DNA from: Alcaligenaceae bacterium SAGV5
GTDB lineage: Bacteria > Pseudomonadota > Gammaproteobacteria > Burkholderiales > Burkholderiaceae_B
NCBI GenBank assembly: GCA_009360345.1
Contig: SPDP01000002.1
Span: forward strand, 124,001 to 188,000
Length of the DNA: 64,000 nt
Direction of reading: 5' to 3'
This document shows positions 24,975 through 34,196 of the stretch, piece after piece. Position numbers and translations under genes: made by a program. Every line of letters starts with the position of its first letter. The stretch's first letter is position 1. The notes below the pieces were generated by a model. That model saw nothing but the letters and a program-made list of their open reading frames with translations, had not been told where the DNA came from and did no database searches.

Positions 24975-25832
24975 ATGCGCGACGATTATCCCAATACCGA
25001 GAACCTGGCCCAGACCGTAGCCCGCGAAGCGCGCAGGCCCATCGACATTCGTGAACTCGATGGCCGGCACCTCTTCGCCGTGCCCGAGGGCTTCACCCTG
25101 GAGACCGACGAAGCGCTGCTGAAGCTGCAGCCGGCACCGCTGCGGCCGACGGGCAAGGTTCACTTGCAGACGCTCGATTCGTTCATCGACTACCTCCTGA
25201 AGCATCGGGGCGTGGGCACGACCGTCTGGTGCCAAGCGAATTACGTGGCAGGTACGGTCGATTTCATCGCGGTCCTGAACGACCATGAACCGTCGGCCGA
25301 GCAGGACGCCCCCGGCTGGCGCGACTTCCGGGCCACGTTCAAGCCGGCATACAGCGTGGAGTGGTCGCGCTGGACCAAGTCCAACCGGGAGAAGATGTCA
25401 CAGGTCGAGTTCGCGACGTTCATCGACGACAACCTGAAGGACATCGCGCCGCCGGAGGAGGGCTTGCCCAGTGGTACCCAGATGCTGCAAATGGCCTCCT
25501 GCATCGAAATTAGCCAAGACAAGCGCATCAAGTCGGCGGTCCGCCTGCAGAGCGGCGGGATCCAGGTGGAGTATGTCGAGAACGACGACGCCGCCACTGT
25601 CGAACGCATGCAACTGTTCGAGCGGTTCCGTCTCGGCATTCCGGTTTTCTGGCAGGGCGCAGCCTACAAACTCGACGCCCGGCTGCGCTACAAGCACAGC
25701 GAGGCCAAGCTGGCTCTTTGGTATGAACTGGTGCGGCCCGACAAGCTGGTCGAGGACGCGATCGGCGAAATGGTAGCGATCATCGAAGAGCGGCTGGAGC
25801 TGGCCGTTCTCTTCGGGAGCCCCGACGCATGA
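24975..25832 (+). CDS. DUF2303 family phage protein
   Basis: 285 residues. Family features: an N-terminal helix and GRHLFAVPEGFTL strand, a TLDSFIDYLLKHRG segment, NYVAGTVDFIAVLNDHEP, and the WRDFRATFKPAYSVEW stretch. DUF2303 proteins lie with recombination and SSB genes in early phage operons and are presumed DNA-metabolism factors. The stop overlaps the kinase start (ATGA). Confidence 0.85.
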   Translation: MRDDYPNTENLAQTVAREARRPIDIRELDGRHLFAVPEGFTLETDEALLKLQPAPLRPTGKVHLQTLDSFIDYLLKHRGVGTTVWCQANYVAGTVDFIAVLNDHEPSAEQDAPGWRDFRATFKPAYSVEWSRWTKSNREKMSQVEFATFIDDNLKDIAPPEEGLPSGTQMLQMASCIEISQDKRIKSAVRLQSGGIQVEYVENDDAATVERMQLFERFRLGIPVFWQGAAYKLDARLRYKHSEAKLALWYELVRPDKLVEDAIGEMVAIIEERLELAVLFGSPDA

Positions 25833-26494
25833 GCGGCGGCTTCGACATCATCGGCCTGGTCGGGCCGGCCGAGAGCGGCAAAGACACGTGCGCGGGCGTG
25901 TTGGCGAAGCTGGGGGGCTTCGTGCTCGTGGCTTTCGCCGATCGCCTACGCGTGGAACTGGTCGAGGCCTTCGGCGTCGATCCCGCGATGTTCACCGATC
26001 GGTCCCGTAAGGAACTGCCGGTGTTCGAGCTGGCGATCGGGCGATGCGCCGACGGCCGCTTCATTCGCAGGATGGTGGAGACCGGCCACGACTGCACGGC
26101 GGCACGGTCGCCCCGCCAATTAATGCAATTGTGGGGCACGGAATACCGGCGTGTCTGCGATGGGCGCGACTACTGGACCGAGCAGGTCAACCTGCAGTTG
26201 CACACGTTGATCCAGGCCGGCCACCGGCGCATCTGCGTCAGTGACGTGCGCTTCATGAACGAAGCCGCCTATGTGCTTCAGGTCGATGGCGTCCTGTGGC
26301 GCATCCGTCGGGATTCTCGCCGCCGGGTCGATGCCCAGCACGAGAGCGAGACGCAGCAGGAGGCGATCCAATGCGAGACCGTGATCGCCAACGATGCGCG
26401 TCTGGAGGACTTCATCGATCGGGTTGGCCTGGCCTACGCGCATCACCGCCGCCGGCTTTCCAGTCTAGGGGAGGTCGCCCATGGCCTCGGTTAA
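25829..26494 (+). CDS. Deoxynucleoside monophosphate kinase-like protein
   Basis: 221 residues. P-loop GPAESGKDT at 12-20, then [17 protein letters not shown] and the [11 protein letters not shown]alker B-like segment, as in phage dNMP kinases of the T4 gp1 type. It would supply deoxynucleoside diphosphates during replication and could handle modified nucleotides. The 3' end overlaps ssb by 14 bases. Confidence 0.82.
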   Translation: MSGGFDIIGLVGPAESGKDTCAGVLAKLGGFVLVAFADRLRVELVEAFGVDPAMFTDRSRKELPVFELAIGRCADGRFIRRMVETGHDCTAARSPRQLMQLWGTEYRRVCDGRDYWTEQVNLQLHTLIQAGHRRICVSDVRFMNEAAYVLQVDGVLWRIRRDSRRRVDAQHESETQQEAIQCETVIANDARLEDFIDRVGLAYAHHRRRLSSLGEVAHGLG

Positions 26495-26936
26495 CAAAGT
26501 CATCCTGGTCGGGAACCTCGGACGAGATCCGGAGGTGCGCTACACGCCCGACGGCGCAGCGATCTGCAACGTGTCCATCGCCACTACCTCCCAGTGGAAG
26601 GACAAGGCCACCGGCGAGCGTCGTGAGGATACCGAGTGGCATCGGCTGGTCTTCTACAACCGCCTGGCCGAAATCGCCGGGGAGTACCTGAAGAAGGGAC
26701 GCTCGATCTACATCGAGGGACGCCTCAAGACCAGGAAGTGGCAAGACAAGGACACCGGCGCCGACAAATTCACGACCGAGATTGTCGTGGACCAGATGCA
26801 AATGCTGGGCGGGCGTGACGGCGGCCAGGCACCGGCCGCCGAGGGCAGGTCTACCCCTCCAACTGCTGCCGCGGGGGCGAGCCCTTCCGCGTCGGGCGGC
26901 GGGTTCGCGGATATGGACGACGACATTCCGTTTTAG
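26481..26936 (+). CDS. ssb: Single-stranded DNA-binding protein
   Basis: 151 residues. OB-fold hallmarks: [74 protein letters not shown] Gly/Ala/Pro linker leads to the acidic tip DMDDDIPF, which recruits replication partners. Phage-encoded, in the early operon. Confidence 0.96.
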   Translation: MASVNKVILVGNLGRDPEVRYTPDGAAICNVSIATTSQWKDKATGERREDTEWHRLVFYNRLAEIAGEYLKKGRSIYIEGRLKTRKWQDKDTGADKFTTEIVVDQMQMLGGRDGGQAPAAEGRSTPPTAAAGASPSASGGGFADMDDDIPF

Positions 26937-26948
26937 GAGATCTTCATC

Positions 26949-27737
26949 ATGAAGCTGCAACGCCCCGATCTATATCACCGGACACCCGTGCGAGAGTTCC
27001 ACGAAGCGTTTGGGCATCCCGTGTTTTGCGAGCCTACTGTACCGAGTCTCGATCAACGAATTTTGCGCATCCGCATGCTGGCGGAGGAGCTTACCGAGTT
27101 GTGCGCCGCGGCCGGCGTGACCTTACGGATCACGCCCACCTGGTGCGGAACGCACGATATCGAGGCGCGCGGCATTTCAGCGGAGACGTGCGATCTGGTT
27201 GAGTGCGCCGACGCACTGGGAGATCTGCGCTACCTGGTCGACGGTGGCAATCTTATTTTCGGGTTCGACGGCGAAGCGGTGTTGGATGAAATCCACCGAT
27301 CGAACATGTCGAAGCTCGGTGCCGACGGAAACCCGGTCCTCCGGGACGATGGGAAGGTTTTGAAAGGACCGAATTATCACAAACCGGACATCGCTGCCGT
27401 GTTGTGGGGGACAGAGCGACGCCGCGGCATTCCTCGATTTGAATGTGAGCCGCAGCTGCGCCATGGGCGAATCGTCATCTCGATATCGGTGCCGACGCTC
27501 GCAGACGCTGCGCGGGGATCCGACTACTTCTACCAGGCCAAGGAAGCCGGCACCCCGCTTGTGATTACCGACGAGGCGGCGCTAGCGCAGTCGGTTATGC
27601 ACGCGCTGAGCGAGGAGGCTGAAGACGGCAGCACGCCGGTCAGTCGGATGCTCGACAAGGCTATCGAGCAGGTGGCCGAGTACGGCGAGCCGGGGATTGA
27701 TGAAACCCCGCTCGGGCACGCCACCAAGGAAGCGTAG
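26949..27737 (+). CDS. MazG-like nucleotide pyrophosphohydrolase with extra C-terminal region
   Basis: 262 residues. Residues 15-140 fit the phage MazG/phosphoribosyl-ATP pyrophosphohydrolase-like fold: EFHEAFGHPV, RIRMLAEELTEL and ECADALGDLRYLVDG (the EExxE and ExxD metal motifs), then SNMSKLGADGNPVLRDDGK. The C-terminal 110 residues have no clear homology. It may hydrolyse nucleotides or alarmones during infection. Confidence 0.8.
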   Translation: MKLQRPDLYHRTPVREFHEAFGHPVFCEPTVPSLDQRILRIRMLAEELTELCAAAGVTLRITPTWCGTHDIEARGISAETCDLVECADALGDLRYLVDGGNLIFGFDGEAVLDEIHRSNMSKLGADGNPVLRDDGKVLKGPNYHKPDIAAVLWGTERRRGIPRFECEPQLRHGRIVISISVPTLADAARGSDYFYQAKEAGTPLVITDEAALAQSVMHALSEEAEDGSTPVSRMLDKAIEQVAEYGEPGIDETPLGHATKEA

Positions 27738-27783
27738 CCATGGCCGAGCAGCCGTTCTTCAATTCCAGCTCGTCGGAGGCAAG

Positions 27784-29718
27784 ATGCTGACGCCACAGTT
27801 ATTGCTTCCGATCGCATCCAAGTTGATCGTCGATTTGTTCGCTGGCGGTGGAGGCATGTCCACGGCGCTGGAGCAGGCATTCGGCCGCCATGTGGACATC
27901 GCCATCAACCATGACCGCGATGCGGTCGAGATGCACAAGGCGAACCACCCCCAGACGCGCCACTTCCTGGCCGACATTCTGGAGGTGTGCCCGCGTCAGG
28001 CCACGCAGGGTATGCCTGTTGGCTGGCTCCACCTATCGCCCGACTGCACCGACCACAGTCAGGCGAAGGGCGGGCAGCCGCGCGACCGGAAGATCCGTGC
28101 CCTGTCATGGGTCGGTGTGCGATGGGCCGGCCAGACGCTGCCCGACGTCATCAGCCTGGAGAACGTGGTCCAGATCCTGAAGTGGTGCCGCCTGATCGCC
28201 AAGCGCGACAAGGCCACCGGGCGAGTGATCAAACTATCGGGCGGTGTCGCCGCGCCGGGTGAGCGCGTACCGCTGCACGATCAGTACCTGATTCCCGATC
28301 CGAAACGACTGGGCGAAACCTGGCGCCAGTTCGTTGCAGCACTGCGCCGCTTGGGCTACGTCGTCGAATGGCGCGTTCTGGTCGCGGCCGACTATGGTGC
28401 TCCTACGACCCGTAAACGGCTCTTCATGATCGCGCGTCGCGATGGTCTGCCCATCGTCTGGCCGGCGCCGACCCATTATAAGAATCCAGCGAAGGGTCAT
28501 CAGCGCTGGCGCTGCGCCGCAGAGTGCATTGATTTCTCGGACCTTGGCACGTCCATATTCAGCCGCAAGCGACCGCTGGCGGGCGCGACGATGCGCCGTA
28601 TTGCGTTGGGTATGAAGAAGTTCGTGCTGGATAGCGCCGATCCGTTCATCGTGCCGTTGACGCATCACGGCGCGCCGAGGGCGTACCCGCTGACCGAGCC
28701 ACTGCGGACAGTAACCGCGGCCCACCGCGGGGAACTGGCCCTGGCGTCGCCGGTGCTGGTGCAGGCAGGCTACGGAGAGCGGGAGGGACAAGCGCCCCGC
28801 GCGCTGGACATCGGCAAGCCGCTGGGCGTGGTGACAGCCGGGGGCAACAAGTTCGCGCTAGCAGCGCTGGCGATGATTCAGGCCTCGCACGGCCAGGGAA
28901 AACCGGGCGGCGTACAGCGCTGGGGTGCGGGTGCGAAGTCCACCCACGATCCGCTCGGTGCCATTACGGCATGCGGCAGCGACCACGCAGTTGCAACGGC
29001 CTACCTTGCCCAGATGAACGGCGGGTTCAACGAGACCACCGGCCGTGACCTGCGGCAGCCGACCACGACGATCACCAACGCCGCCAGCCAGCAGCAACTA
29101 GTGGCTGCCAGCATGGTTCAGTTGCGCAACAACTGCGATGCCGCGGGCATGGACAATCCGCTCGCCACGATCAGCGCTCAGGGCGGCCACCACGCGCTTA
29201 TGGCGGCCCACCTGACGAAGTTTCGTGGGGCAAGTGTCGGATCGGATATGAATGATCCCATCCCCACAATCACATCTGGTGCTGGCGCTGTTCGGCCAGC
29301 CGGCTATCCCCATGCGTTGGGCGTGGTGGGGTACGAGCTTTCTCCCGACGACGAGGCTGGCGCGCTCCGAGTTGCCGCGTTCCTGATTCGCTACTACGGC
29401 CAAGGCGGGCAACTCGGCGACATGCATGAGCCGTTCCACACGATGACGACGAAGGACCGGTTGGCGCTGGTTACCGTATTCATCAAGGGCTCGCCCTACG
29501 TCATCGTGGATATCAAGCTGCGGATGCTCAAGCCGGCCGAGCTGTATCGAGGCCAGGGCTTCCCGGCGAACTACATCATCGACCACGGCGCGGATGGGAG
29601 GTTGTTCAGCAAATCGGCTCAGGGCCGCATGTGTGGCAACAGCGTCAGCCCGCCGCCTGGAGCCGCACTGGTGCGAGCAAACTTGCCGCCCGAGGAACGC
29701 TGGAGGATGGCAGCATGA
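27784..29718 (+). CDS. C5-cytosine DNA methyltransferase with repeat-built recognition region
   Basis: 644 residues from ATG 27784 with GGAGG upstream. Motif I DLFAGGGGMSTALEQA, motif IV in variant form LSPDCTDHSQAKGGQ (PDC for PC), motif VI SLENV, motif VIII TRKRLFMIAR and a C-terminal motif X GNSVSPP. Between VIII and X, seven degenerate repeats of about 32-45 residues, each ending PLxTITxxxxxxALxx, fill about residues 285-565. It modifies phage or host DNA, probably to evade restriction; no partner nuclease is nearby. Confidence 0.92.
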   Translation: MLTPQLLLPIASKLIVDLFAGGGGMSTALEQAFGRHVDIAINHDRDAVEMHKANHPQTRHFLADILEVCPRQATQGMPVGWLHLSPDCTDHSQAKGGQPRDRKIRALSWVGVRWAGQTLPDVISLENVVQILKWCRLIAKRDKATGRVIKLSGGVAAPGERVPLHDQYLIPDPKRLGETWRQFVAALRRLGYVVEWRVLVAADYGAPTTRKRLFMIARRDGLPIVWPAPTHYKNPAKGHQRWRCAAECIDFSDLGTSIFSRKRPLAGATMRRIALGMKKFVLDSADPFIVPLTHHGAPRAYPLTEPLRTVTAAHRGELALASPVLVQAGYGEREGQAPRALDIGKPLGVVTAGGNKFALAALAMIQASHGQGKPGGVQRWGAGAKSTHDPLGAITACGSDHAVATAYLAQMNGGFNETTGRDLRQPTTTITNAASQQQLVAASMVQLRNNCDAAGMDNPLATISAQGGHHALMAAHLTKFRGASVGSDMNDPIPTITSGAGAVRPAGYPHALGVVGYELSPDDEAGALRVAAFLIRYYGQGGQLGDMHEPFHTMTTKDRLALVTVFIKGSPYVIVDIKLRMLKPAELYRGQGFPANYIIDHGADGRLFSKSAQGRMCGNSVSPPPGAALVRANLPPEERWRMAA

Positions 29719-30344
29719 AGGCGCGTCCCATCCTGTTCAGCAGCACGATGGTCAGTGCCATCCTGGAAGACCGCAAGACCCAGACGCGCCGCGCGATCAA
29801 GCCGCGGAAGGACTGGCTATACGGATGCAGCCTGGCGCCAAATGAATTGGCAGGCGAGGTCAATGGTGGCCAGTATCACAACTGTCCCCATGGCGAACCG
29901 GGTGCACTGATGTGGGTACGCGAAGAGCACTACCGCTTCGGGCACTGGGAGCCAGTGCCAACGATGCGGACGCGTCTAGGTCGCCAGAAGTGGCGGTTCG
30001 TTCCCGACAGCGACGAATTGCGGTACACGCCGCCGGTGTCCTTCCGCCGTGGCCGCCACCACAAGGACCCGACCACGCCCGCCTGGCATAAACGCATCGC
30101 CCGTTTCATGCCGCGATCGGCGAGCCGCATCACCCTGGAAATCACCGGCATCCACGCCGAGAAGCTTCGCGATATCAGCGAGACGGACGCCACTGCCGAG
30201 GGAACGCCACACAGCCTGTACATGCCTGCGGGGCGCACCGCAGTCGAGAACTTCGCTCACCTGTGGGAATGCCTTCATGGCGAAGGCAGCTGGCGAGCGA
30301 ACCCGTGGGTTTGGGTAGTGACATTTCGGAGGATCGACACATGA
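29715..30344 (+). CDS. ASCH-like phage protein
   Basis: 209 residues, ATGA-coupled to the methyltransferase. The opening (RPILFSSTMVSAILEDRKTQ, TRRAIKPRKDW) and later VREEHYRFGHW and SRITLEITGIHAEKLRDIS are typical of the ASCH-related family common in phage early regions. ASCH folds bind RNA or modified bases; that role is not shown here. Confidence 0.78.
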   Translation: MKARPILFSSTMVSAILEDRKTQTRRAIKPRKDWLYGCSLAPNELAGEVNGGQYHNCPHGEPGALMWVREEHYRFGHWEPVPTMRTRLGRQKWRFVPDSDELRYTPPVSFRRGRHHKDPTTPAWHKRIARFMPRSASRITLEITGIHAEKLRDISETDATAEGTPHSLYMPAGRTAVENFAHLWECLHGEGSWRANPWVWVVTFRRIDT

Positions 30345-30565
30345 GTCAAGACACGGGTGAGCGGCCCGAAAACCTTATCGAAGGAATCCAGCGGCAGTGC
30401 AACAGGGTCCGGGAGATCCTTCCACTTTACGACGAGATCCCGACCGGCGCCTTTGCGGCCGCGATGATGCGTCGGAGCATAGCTGGCGCCGAACTAGCGA
30501 TAGCGCGAGGCGATGTCATCGCCATGCTGGCGGCATATCGTGACCTGGCGGGGTACGAAGCATGA
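30341..30565 (+). CDS. Small conserved early phage protein
   Basis: 74 residues from ATG 30341. A helical protein with LPLYDEIPTGAFAAAMMRRS, a motif I recall from many proteobacterial phages. The start overlaps the previous stop; the stop overlaps the next start (ATGA). Unknown function. Confidence 0.7.
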   Translation: MSQDTGERPENLIEGIQRQCNRVREILPLYDEIPTGAFAAAMMRRSIAGAELAIARGDVIAMLAAYRDLAGYEA

Positions 30566-30678
30566 TCGGCGAAGGATTGACCGATGGCGGTGGCACCAAC
30601 GCGCAGGAGTGGGCCCTTCAGGACGCTCCGGTGGAGCGCGATTGGGAGACCGCATCTCTGGAGAGTTGCTATGTCTAG
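30562..30678 (+). CDS. Very short early protein (38 residues)
   Basis: ATG 30562 overlaps the previous stop; TAG at 30676-30678 overlaps the next ATG at 30671. Double translational coupling supports it despite its size. Sequence begins MIGEGLTDGGGTNAQEWALQ. Unknown function. Confidence 0.5.
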   Translation: MIGEGLTDGGGTNAQEWALQDAPVERDWETASLESCYV

Positions 30679-31528
30679 CACGGCATTTGACGATCAGTTC
30701 GAGCTGGAGCCGCACCCTCCCCACCGCAACTGCGGATGGGCAGCATGCGCGCCGTCGTTCGATGATGAGGCATTGCCGCCCAGCGGGCGGAGTGCTGCCG
30801 ATCAAATAGCGGAGGCACCGCGCCCACTGCCGGGCATCTATCGCAACGTCAGGGAGGCATATGCGGCCGGATTTGAGGACGCCAGGCTGACGGCTCTGTC
30901 GATCCTCCGCGCCCAGCCTGCCGCTGCAACCTTTCCTGGCATTGAGCGCCTGATTTCTGCCTACGGCTATGCGAACCGGCATCCCGACGCGGATGGAATT
31001 GCGCGGGCATATCGTGCACTGGTGGATGGGATCGGGGCCCAGGCCGTCCCTGCCGTACAGGCAGCACCAGCAGTGCCGCTCCTCGCTGCCGAGCACAAAG
31101 GCATGCGAGTGGACTACTCGGGCATGCTGGGCCAGGCGCGGCAGGCCCTTGGCAGCCGCAACCCGGGCATCGCGGAGATGCTGCGTCAGTTCCAGGGCCA
31201 CCTGGAGGAGCTGGGCCGCCGCTGGTATGCAGGCGACACGGATGTTGTGGACGAGATCCTGCAACTGTACTGCGTTGAACAGGATGCCCGAGATAGGATC
31301 GCCGCGGCGCCCACGCCTCCCGTAGTAGATGCGGTGCCGCCCCAAGACATCACCGATTTGTTGGATTCGGCCGATCGGCTCGAAGACCTTGCAAACCGGC
31401 TCGTTGCCGCTGGCCCGAAAGCCGCGCACGTCTCTGCATCCGAAACACATGAGATTGCTGACTTCGTGCATGCCGCCATTCATGCGCTGAAAGCGATGGC
31501 GGGATCGCCGCAAGGGGGGGCAGCATGA
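30671..31528 (+). CDS. Early phage protein, composite and mostly helical
   Basis: 285 residues from ATG 30671. It seems modular: a polar N-terminus with HPPHRNCGW, a segment YRNVREAYAAGFEDARLTAL, an Ala/Pro linker, a central helix pair and a C-terminal helix (HEIADFVHAAIHALKAMAG). No catalytic motif recognised. Such mosaic proteins are frequent in phage accessory operons. Confidence 0.65.
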   Translation: MSSTAFDDQFELEPHPPHRNCGWAACAPSFDDEALPPSGRSAADQIAEAPRPLPGIYRNVREAYAAGFEDARLTALSILRAQPAAATFPGIERLISAYGYANRHPDADGIARAYRALVDGIGAQAVPAVQAAPAVPLLAAEHKGMRVDYSGMLGQARQALGSRNPGIAEMLRQFQGHLEELGRRWYAGDTDVVDEILQLYCVEQDARDRIAAAPTPPVVDAVPPQDITDLLDSADRLEDLANRLVAAGPKAAHVSASETHEIADFVHAAIHALKAMAGSPQGGAA

Positions 31529-31734
31529 GCACGTCAGCGTCTGTCGTGGTCACCGTGGGCGTGGAGGTCTCCGTAGGATCGTGGAACGAGACGGCTACGT
31601 TCGAGAGTTTGCGCGGCCAGGTAATTCGTGAGGCCAAACAAAGTCTGGCGCTCGCCCTGCAAAAGCACCCGAACCTGAAAGTTGTTGGCGATCCGACTGC
31701 CGTGCGGGTTGTCCTTTCTGGAGATCTGAAATGA
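31525..31734 (+). CDS. Small early protein
   Basis: 69 residues, ATGA-coupled on both sides. Predicted strand-strand-helix-strand (SVVVTVGVEVSVGSW; LRGQVIREAKQSLALAL; LKVVGDPTAVRVVL). Unknown function. Confidence 0.6.
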   Translation: MSTSASVVVTVGVEVSVGSWNETATFESLRGQVIREAKQSLALALQKHPNLKVVGDPTAVRVVLSGDLK

Positions 31735-32024
31735 GCGCCATGGCGAGTGACCAATTGGATGAGACCTCCATCAAGGTCTGGGGCGTTGCCGTGATGGCGT
31801 CGACGCAGAAAGCGGCGGTGAATGCCCATTGTTTCGGAGACTGCGGAAAGATCAGCATGGGCGGTGCGATCAACGATGACTTGACCGGTGGCCTGTTCGT
31901 GTGCTGTGAACCGACGTGCCCACACACGGAAAAGGAGATCGAAAACTACGGAGAGACGATGAGCTTCGAACGTCGGCACGTCGTCACGCTGCGAATTCTC
32001 AAGGACGAGCGCCATGGCGAGTGA
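31731..32024 (+). CDS. Cys-containing early protein
   Basis: 97 residues. Four to five Cys/His (HCFGDCG; VCCEPTCPH) could form a zinc site. Overlaps its neighbours at both ends. Unknown function. Confidence 0.6.
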   Translation: MSAMASDQLDETSIKVWGVAVMASTQKAAVNAHCFGDCGKISMGGAINDDLTGGLFVCCEPTCPHTEKEIENYGETMSFERRHVVTLRILKDERHGE

Positions 32025-33153
32025 CGATATCGAGACTCTTCCCGCGCTGGTGTCTTACCTCCGCAACGAGGCCGATTTCAACCGTTCTTGGACCGATGGC
32101 CGCCGCGGCGGCCCCGTCAACCCGAGTGAAGGCTACGTGGTTCGCAGACTCGAACTCGCGGCGCGCAGCGACGGCTGGGCCGACTCGGTCCAGGCCCTGA
32201 TCGATTCCGCAGCCCGGCCGGCGCAGGACGAGCGGGAGGCGTTCGAGACCCAGTATGAGGCCGACTGGAACGACCCGGCAATGTCATTCGAGCGTGACGG
32301 TTTCTCGAAGGGCTGGAAGGCCGCCATGAAGGCGCAGGCAGCGCCGAGCGATGTCAGTGCCGCCCTGGACACCCGCAACTTCGCTAATGCCGCCGGTATC
32401 GTGGCATCCGACGCGCCAGGCACGGTAGCTCGCAAACTGGACGCGGCACCCCATGCGGGCCATGTAATCACGCCTCCAGCCAGCGCCCCCCAAGCACCGC
32501 AGGCTGTACGGCGGACTGATGCTCAGTTGGTTGCGAACAGCCCCGCTGTTAACGAGGCCCTGGAAGCGTTCAGCCACGACAGCACATGGGACAACGCTGT
32601 GGCGCTGGTGCAAACAGTGCTTGACGCCCAGGCACCGGGCACCACTGGAAGCGATGTGCAACTGACCATCGGAATTGCCGCGACTGACCGTGGCGCGACC
32701 ATCTCCATCATGCAGCAACGTGCGGATGGCGCCCTCACGATCCTCTATTCCGGCACGCACCCGCTCGGCGATAGCATGGCCCGTGCTACGGTCAAGGCAC
32801 CGGCCGCCAATGGGGATGCGTCGGATGCGGCGAAGTATCGTGCGCTCCACACGCCAGAGATCGCGAACTTTCTATCGGGCGTCGAGAACGAGGCGCTGCA
32901 CCAGCGCGAGCGCTGGTGCACGAGTGGCGATGCAGGCAAATCCGATGCGGATTGGTTCTGGTTGATCGGCTACCTGGCTGGAAAGGCAATTCGGCCCGAC
33001 GCCTCGGTCGAGAAGCGCTTGCACCACATTATCACCACGGCGGCCGCCTGCCTGAACTGGCATGCCGCTCGGGTCGGCACGTACCTCGATATGCGGCCCG
33101 GGATCGAAGGCGACGCCGCCACGCTTCGCGCCGCTGGGAGCGATCATGACTAG
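32014..33153 (+). CDS. Large early protein with conserved phage C-terminal domain
   Basis: 379 residues. The N-terminal 110 residues are a helical module with DERGAF-like EREAFETQYEADWNDPA. A linker follows. The C-terminal 80 residues (VENEALHQRERW; WFWLIGYLAGKAI; KRLHHIITTAAACLNWHAA; DMRPGI) match a domain common at the C-terminus of mosaic phage proteins as I remember them. The HH and WHA residues could bind metal, but the role is unknown. Confidence 0.7.
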   Translation: MASDDIETLPALVSYLRNEADFNRSWTDGRRGGPVNPSEGYVVRRLELAARSDGWADSVQALIDSAARPAQDEREAFETQYEADWNDPAMSFERDGFSKGWKAAMKAQAAPSDVSAALDTRNFANAAGIVASDAPGTVARKLDAAPHAGHVITPPASAPQAPQAVRRTDAQLVANSPAVNEALEAFSHDSTWDNAVALVQTVLDAQAPGTTGSDVQLTIGIAATDRGATISIMQQRADGALTILYSGTHPLGDSMARATVKAPAANGDASDAAKYRALHTPEIANFLSGVENEALHQRERWCTSGDAGKSDADWFWLIGYLAGKAIRPDASVEKRLHHIITTAAACLNWHAARVGTYLDMRPGIEGDAATLRAAGSDHD

Positions 33154-33340
33154 GCCACTCGCTGGAAGACGATATTTCGAGGCCTTGGGGCGTTCCGCAC
33201 AGTCCAGGAGGCTGCCGATCATTTACGAACGCTCCAAGAGCAAGGCATGGCCGTTGTGGGCGCGCGCTGCATGGACGAGGGGATGGCTTCATCAGCAGAC
33301 CCGGCGACGGGCTACGGAGTCCAAGGGGGGCGAGGGATGA
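33146..33340 (+). CDS. Short basic early protein
   Basis: 64 residues, coupled to both neighbours by overlapping starts and stops. Rich in Arg and Trp (SKAWPLWARAAWTRGWLHQQ). Unknown function; coding status rests mainly on gene packing. Confidence 0.45.
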   Translation: MTRPLAGRRYFEALGRSAQSRRLPIIYERSKSKAWPLWARAAWTRGWLHQQTRRRATESKGGEG

Positions 33341-33699
33341 CGACAACTATGGAATGGATGGTGTTGCAGCCCAGCCCTGAACGCCAGGCCGTGGCCGCGA
33401 AGTCGACCCCCAAGCGCAGTGCCAGGTACGTTAAGCGAACAGACGGAAGCTTGCTCCCAGAAGAAGACGCCCGCCGAGAACTTCAGAGCGGCGTGCTGAT
33501 GGTGCTACGTCGGTACGGCCCTCAACTCATCGTCAATATTCGCGCAATGCTGAGCTGGGGATTCTTCGTCTCCGACACACCGCGCGGCCAGTCGGCCGAA
33601 GTGTCTGGTGCACTGCGGGCTCTATTTGAGCAAGGGTTTGTGACCAAAACGGGGCACATTCCCTATACCTGGGCGGCAGTGCCACAGGAGGCGACATGA
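33337..33699 (+). CDS. Small winged-helix-like early protein
   Basis: 120 residues from ATG 33337. The central and C-terminal part (LQSGVLMVLRRYGPQLIVNI; SGALRALFEQGFVTKTGHI; YTWAAV) resembles a winged helix in which a strand hairpin follows two helices. It could bind DNA, but no family is named. Confidence 0.6.
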   Translation: MTTTMEWMVLQPSPERQAVAAKSTPKRSARYVKRTDGSLLPEEDARRELQSGVLMVLRRYGPQLIVNIRAMLSWGFFVSDTPRGQSAEVSGALRALFEQGFVTKTGHIPYTWAAVPQEAT

Positions 33700-34196
33700 C
33701 CGACGCCACTGTGCTAGACCCCTGCTGCGGCGGCCGCATGATGTGGTTCGACCGTCAGGACCAGCGGGCCCTGTTCGGCGACATCCGCAGCGAGAAACAC
33801 ACGCTATGTGACGGCCGGGCCTTCAACATCACTCCCGACCTGAACATGGATTTCCGGGCTATGCCGTTCGCGGATGGTTCGTTCAATTTGGTGGTCTTCG
33901 ATCCGCCGCATCTGCGCTGGGCTGGCCGTGATTCCTGGCTGCGCGCCAAGTACGGCATCTTGGGCGACGACTGGGAGGATGACTTGGCGCAGGGGCTGGC
34001 CGAGTGCTTCCGCGTCCTGCGCCCGGGTGGGGTGCTCATCTTCAAGTGGGCCGAGGTGCAGATACCCGTGAGCCAAATCCTGGCCCTGACGGACGAACGC
34101 CCCCTCTTCGGACACAAGTCCGGCAAGCGGGAGAAAACCCATTGGCTGACCTTCATGAAGCCAGAGGATTCGGCCACAGAAGCGGGGAAAGAATGA
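33696..34196 (+). CDS. Small class I SAM-dependent methyltransferase (DPPH motif)
   Basis: 166 residues. LDPCCGGRMMWFDRQ is a motif I-like loop, and VVFDPPHLRW carries DPPH, a variant of the (D/N/S)PP(Y/F) amino-methyltransferase motif. A C-terminal CFRVLRPGGVLIFKW strand completes the fold. It may methylate adenine or cytosine in phage DNA; no restriction partner or recognition domain is visible. The 5' ATG overlaps the previous stop. Confidence 0.75.
   Translation: MTDATVLDPCCGGRMMWFDRQDQRALFGDIRSEKHTLCDGRAFNITPDLNMDFRAMPFADGSFNLVVFDPPHLRWAGRDSWLRAKYGILGDDWEDDLAQGLAECFRVLRPGGVLIFKWAEVQIPVSQILALTDERPLFGHKSGKREKTHWLTFMKPEDSATEAGKE

Noticed and set aside
27740..27790. 16-residue ORF before the cytosine methyltransferase
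   Set aside because: Could be a leader peptide, but it is too short to support and its sequence shows no attenuation features.
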